Assembly: GCA_030765245.1 (NCBI GenBank)
Contig: JAVCCX010000225.1
Span: forward strand, 1 to 7,955
Length of the DNA stretch: 7,955 nt
From: Candidatus Zophobacter franzmannii
GTDB lineage: Bacteria > Cloacimonadota > Cloacimonadia > Cloacimonadales > JAFGVF01
Reading direction: 5' to 3'
The notes beneath the pieces are model-generated. The model ran no database searches and was not told where the DNA came from. It saw only the letters and a list, made by a program, of their open reading frames with translations. Made by a program: the position numbers and the translations under genes. This document shows positions 5,110 through 7,955 of this stretch, piece by piece (position 1 is the stretch's first letter; each line of letters opens with the position of its first letter).

Positions 5110-7566
5110 TCAGTTCTTATCTGAATCAACTGTCCTAAATTCCATATTCTTCAGCTTCTTCAGCTGAAGTATTGTGAATCCCATCAACATCATTCCTAAC
5201 ATCCAGGCCATGGTAGTTGCGATGCCGAATTTAAGATACAAGTATGCTCTTTCGAAGATTAAAAGGTCTGCAACTTTGGTCGCCTCATTAGGACCACCAA
5301 ATGTCATTACAAGTATAAAACCACTTTGCTGTGCTGAAGCTATAAAGGCAGCGATAAACTGCATGATAATCAGAGCCTTAAGGCTTGGCACAACAATAAA
5401 AGCCAACTTCTGGAAGAAGTTTGTTCCATCGATATCCGCGGCATCGTAGAGATCATCCGGGATACCTTTCAAGGCAGCGAGATAAATTAAACATCCGGGA
5501 CCTACTCCTGCCCATATAGACGGAATAACAGTGCAAATCATTGCCAAATTTTCGTCCCGAATCCACCTACTCTTTTCCAGTCCAAGTGACATCAGGATTT
5601 GATTCAAACCACCGGCATCAGATGGGTCATAGAGGAGCTTCCAAAGATAGATAACAATTACACCGCTAACCACAGCGGGTAGATAATAGATAACTCTATA
5701 GATTAACTTTCCGTGAGAGACTTCTTGAAGCATGACTGCTAAAACAATAGGGGGGATAAACCCTAATCCGAGAGAAAGGGTCATATAAATTAGAGTCTTT
5801 CCAAGGGATGACCACCAAACGGGGTCAAAAAGAACATCGGCAAAGTTCTGCAATCCTACCCATTCAGACTGACCTACAATCTGATAGTCTTGGAAAGCCA
5901 TCAGGGAACCCATTATAACAGGTAGATATTTCCACAATATGATAGATGCAATTGCCGGCAGGATCATCAGATACGGAAGCCAATTCCGTTTCTTATTTTT
6001 ATTAACATACTTATTGTCGGGAGTAAAATATCTCCAGATGTGAATAATCCCGGCAATGAAAGCAGCGAAGATGATAATAGCTACAACGACTGCAACATTG
6101 TTTCGTCTTTTCCTCTCTTCACTAGAGATTTTACCAATCATCTCTTTATTGGTTCGTTCTGCGCCTTTATCAAGTAACTCTCTAATCTTCAGACGCTTCT
6201 CTGCATTAGTGTTACCCAACTTCCCATCTTCTTCCAGGGATATACATTTTTCAACAGGAACCGTCATGAACTCATACACTTTCTGCGTATTACGACCATA
6301 TGGCTCAGGTTTACCATTCTTAATAGCCTGTTCGAATGTCTCCAACCAACCCGGTGGAGTATATTTCAGGTACTCTTCATACCCATATCGTTTCAAGTAA
6401 ATTGGATTCTGCATCCTGCCGTACCCGGCATTTATCATTACCTTCAGGCGTATTTGACGCGCTTCTTCACTATCAAAGAACCAGATGTAATTGAAGGCAG
6501 CTTCACGAACTTCCTCAGGGTCTCTTTCACCTAGACCGGCATTATTGCTTTCACCTGCTCCTGCAAAAATCCCCATCATTCGGCAGTTTATCTCAGAACC
6601 ACGCAATCCTGTTGGACCCATCGGACAAGGGGCAAGTCCAAAGAGATTAGGGTCTAAATTACCACCCAGACTTTGCTGGTTCATATAACCCATCCGAATC
6701 CCAATTTTGCCTTCATCCCATTTTCTGCCCCACTCGCCTTCACGAATAACAAAACCTTGTTGGGGATTACCTTGTGAGTCAGTCCATTTAGTAGTTAAAA
6801 GCTTTAAATAAAACTCCATAGCCGTGACACCTGCAGCAGAATTAAATGCAGCAAGCCATTCTCCGGTCTCGGGGTCTTGTTCAACAGCTTCTCCACCGGC
6901 ACTCCAGAGATATGTTATCCAATCGTATGCGGCCTGAGGACCAGAAGCTAAGAACATTCCGAATGTACCCTCTTCCGGGATTGTCATCTGTCTCGCATAA
7001 CTTAGGAGTTCATCCCAGTCAGCAGGTGGCTTGTTAGGATCGAGTCCAACCCTGCCAAAGAAGTCCTTGCGATACATCATAACTCGAACAAGAGTTTCAT
7101 AAGGCATACACCAGTAATGTTCTTCATCATCACCATACTTCTTGCGTCTAATGACCGGCATTACAGGTTTCTCAATTCTGAGTTCTAAATCTTGTTCTGT
7201 GAGTCTGGAAACATATTCATCGAGAGGATATAAAAAACCATTCTCTATATAGGTAGCAGATTGGCGGAAATTGACATAAATAATATCGGGAGAAACACCT
7301 CCTGCTATTGCCATCAAAGGACCTGCATCGAGATCCATATTCTCAATTTTTATCCCGGAATAGGAACGAAGGTCGATATGCGGATATTTTTTTTGGAAGG
7401 CTCTGACAACAGCTAAGTTTGCCTTACTATATGGGCTACTGTCTCTTGGGTCAGGAAGATCAAAGACTTTTAGGATTACTTTCCCTTCACTTTCATTTGT
7501 AACTGCAAATAAAGTGGTGAATAACAATAATAGAACCAGGGCAAATAACGCCTTGGACTTAACCAT
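5110..7566 (-). CDS. Fusion of sugar-binding protein (SBP family 1) and MalF-like ABC permease
   Basis: This 818-residue protein joins two importer components that are normally separate genes. Residues 1-21 are a signal peptide or signal anchor (MVKSK, then a hydrophobic run to LFA). Residues about 29-440 are a family-1 extracellular solute-binding protein: SPDIIYVN, then GFLYPLDEYV, then MPYETLVRVMMYRKDFF with GLDPNKPPADWDEL, then WDEGKIGIRMG, then AAFNYIWFFDSEEA. A charged linker (441-488) leads to an extra helix at 489-510. A short basic cytoplasmic segment (KNKKRNW) follows, then a complete MalF-like permease with helices near 529-549, 588-612, 622-643, 672-697, 730-755 and 778-800. The EAA loop YDAADIDGTNFFQK starts at 707, with VP in place of the usual LP. 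The extra helix lets the binding domain stay outside while the permease keeps its normal topology. The start has GAGG eight bases upstream. It is first in the probable operon. The ATPase partner and the sugar are not identifiable here. Confidence 0.93.
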   Translation of the reverse strand: MVKSKALFALVLLLLFTTLFAVTNESEGKVILKVFDLPDPRDSSPYSKANLAVVRAFQKKYPHIDLRSYSGIKIENMDLDAGPLMAIAGGVSPDIIYVNFRQSATYIENGFLYPLDEYVSRLTEQDLELRIEKPVMPVIRRKKYGDDEEHYWCMPYETLVRVMMYRKDFFGRVGLDPNKPPADWDELLSYARQMTIPEEGTFGMFLASGPQAAYDWITYLWSAGGEAVEQDPETGEWLAAFNSAAGVTAMEFYLKLLTTKWTDSQGNPQQGFVIREGEWGRKWDEGKIGIRMGYMNQQSLGGNLDPNLFGLAPCPMGPTGLRGSEINCRMMGIFAGAGESNNAGLGERDPEEVREAAFNYIWFFDSEEARQIRLKVMINAGYGRMQNPIYLKRYGYEEYLKYTPPGWLETFEQAIKNGKPEPYGRNTQKVYEFMTVPVEKCISLEEDGKLGNTNAEKRLKIRELLDKGAERTNKEMIGKISSEERKRRNNVAVVVAIIIFAAFIAGIIHIWRYFTPDNKYVNKNKKRNWLPYLMILPAIASIILWKYLPVIMGSLMAFQDYQIVGQSEWVGLQNFADVLFDPVWWSSLGKTLIYMTLSLGLGFIPPIVLAVMLQEVSHGKLIYRVIYYLPAVVSGVIVIYLWKLLYDPSDAGGLNQILMSLGLEKSRWIRDENLAMICTVIPSIWAGVGPGCLIYLAALKGIPDDLYDAADIDGTNFFQKLAFIVVPSLKALIIMQFIAAFIASAQQSGFILVMTFGGPNEATKVADLLIFERAYLYLKFGIATTMAWMLGMMLMGFTILQLKKLKNMEFRTVDSDKN

Positions 7567-7808
7567 TGAGTAAACCTCGTCTTTAAGTTGATGCTATGAT
7601 TTGGTGAATAATGTTTAATTATGTCAACTTTTATCTTTGCAATATCGAATAATTTGTCATTCTTTTGTACGAAGATATACGAACCCGCTAATAATCAGTA
7701 AAATAGTTACCCCAGTAAACTTTCCTTGCCATCTCCTATCCATCAAAGCGCAGTGCAAAAACAGTGGGTTGATTGATGAAACCTAACAAGAGGTTGTAAA
7801 GATAATAC
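7567..7808. other. Non-coding leader and putative promoter region of the transporter operon
   Basis: No gene is visible in these 242 bases. On the minus strand a perfect TTGACA at 7627-7622 could be a -35 box, but the sequence 17 bases further on (CCAAAT) is a poor -10, so no promoter is called. Short inverted repeats occur at 7706-7722 (AGTTAC / TAAACT, imperfect) and at 7780-7784/7791-7795 (AACCT / AGGTT, six-base loop). Either could be an operator, but neither matches a regulator site I know. Confidence 0.45.
7575..7578 (-). promoter_or_regulatory. Ribosome binding site of the binding-protein/permease fusion gene
   Basis: GAGG on the minus strand lies eight bases before the ATG at 7566, consistent with the signal peptide beginning at that ATG. 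Confidence 0.6.
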
Positions 7809-7854
7809 ACCTCCGCAATGGATGATGGACTTGCTCCGCTCTTCGCATTGTAGG

Positions 7855-7871
7855 GGTCAATGGCGTTGACC
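7855..7871. repeat. Short perfect palindrome GGTCAA-N5-TTGACC
   Basis: GGTCAA (7855-7860) and TTGACC (7866-7871) flank TGGCG. It follows GTAG and resembles the small palindromic REP-like units seen between genes in many bacteria. It could also be a transcription factor site. It lies about 290 bases upstream of the fusion gene start, far for a simple operator. Confidence 0.4.
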
Positions 7872-7900
7872 TGTATATCATCACCTTACGGATGGTTGGA

Positions 7901-7955
7901 GACCTCCGTAATGGTTGTTTGGCTGAATAGTTTAAAGACCACCATTGCGGAGGTC
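7901..7955. repeat. Hairpin-forming inverted repeat, 18-bp arms
   Basis: The arm at 7901-7918 (GACCTCCGTAATGGTTGT) pairs with 7938-7955 at 16 of 18 positions around a 19-base loop. One of the two mismatches would be a G-U wobble in a plus-strand transcript. There is no T-run inside the window after the stem on the plus strand, and none follows the left arm on the minus strand, so a terminator is not supported. Confidence 0.6.

Larger units (their letters stand above)
7809..7955. repeat. Possible MITE-like element with 13-bp terminal inverted repeats
   Basis: ACCTCCGCAATGG at 7809-7821 is perfectly complementary to 7942-7954, bounding 146 bases. A third copy with one substitution (T for C) is at 7902-7914 in the same orientation as the first. 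No reading frame fits inside. The element carries further internal inverted repeats at 7855-7871 and 7886-7911. Its right end coincides with the window edge, so a target-site duplication cannot be tested and the element may extend further. A non-autonomous mobile element or a REP-type intergenic repeat would both fit. Confidence 0.5.

Noticed and set aside
7599..7627. Promoter of the transporter operon based on TTGACA at 7627-7622
   Set aside because: The -35 match is perfect, but no acceptable -10 hexamer is found at 16-18 bases, so the site is only mentioned in the description of the leader.
7706..7722. LacI- or CcpA-type operator for the transporter operon
   Set aside because: The inverted repeat is imperfect and lacks the central CG typical of LacI-family operators.
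7809..7955. CRISPR array
   Set aside because: The repeated unit is only 13 bases, one copy is inverted, the spacings differ and no cas gene is present.

Overview
The window looks like a stretch of a moderately AT-rich Gram-negative genome. My best guess is Candidatus Cloacimonadota or a related FCB-group phylum. The reasons are a secreted protein built from a PPC-like domain, an Ig/FN3-like domain, an ASH-like ('choice-of-anchor D') domain and a MAM-like ('choice-of-anchor J') domain, next to a Gram-negative-style lipoprotein and an oddly built sugar ABC transporter. This is inferred from protein style only; there is no rRNA or other phylogenetic marker. Every gene I can support lies on the minus strand.

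Layout in transcription order, from right to left. Positions 7567-7955 are non-coding. They hold the leader of the transporter genes and, at the far right, a cluster of inverted repeats, including a possible MITE-like element with 13-bp terminal inverted repeats at 7809-7955. Positions 5110-7566 encode an 818-residue fusion of a family-1 sugar-binding protein, an extra membrane helix and a MalF-like permease. Positions 4612-5049 encode a small lipoprotein of unknown function. Positions 2308-4602 encode a 764-residue MalG-like permease in which about 480 extra residues, largely degenerate tandem repeats, are inserted in the first extracytoplasmic loop. Positions 1934-2307 are intergenic and hold a candidate promoter. 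Positions 1-1933 are the 5' portion of a large secreted multidomain protein that runs off the left edge.

The three central genes probably form one operon. Gaps are 60 and 9 bp, and the ribosome binding site of the MalG-like gene overlaps the stop codon of the lipoprotein gene. Together they would supply a CUT1-type carbohydrate importer: binding protein tethered to permease 1, permease 2 carrying a giant external domain, and a lipoprotein that may sit in the outer membrane. Both permeases keep a recognisable EAA coupling loop, so an ATPase is expected. None is encoded here, as is common for CUT1 systems that share one ATPase. The substrate cannot be read from the sequence. The most unusual item is the repeat-filled MalG loop combined with the tethered binding protein: both subunits have large extracytoplasmic parts that could form one fixed capture assembly at the membrane.
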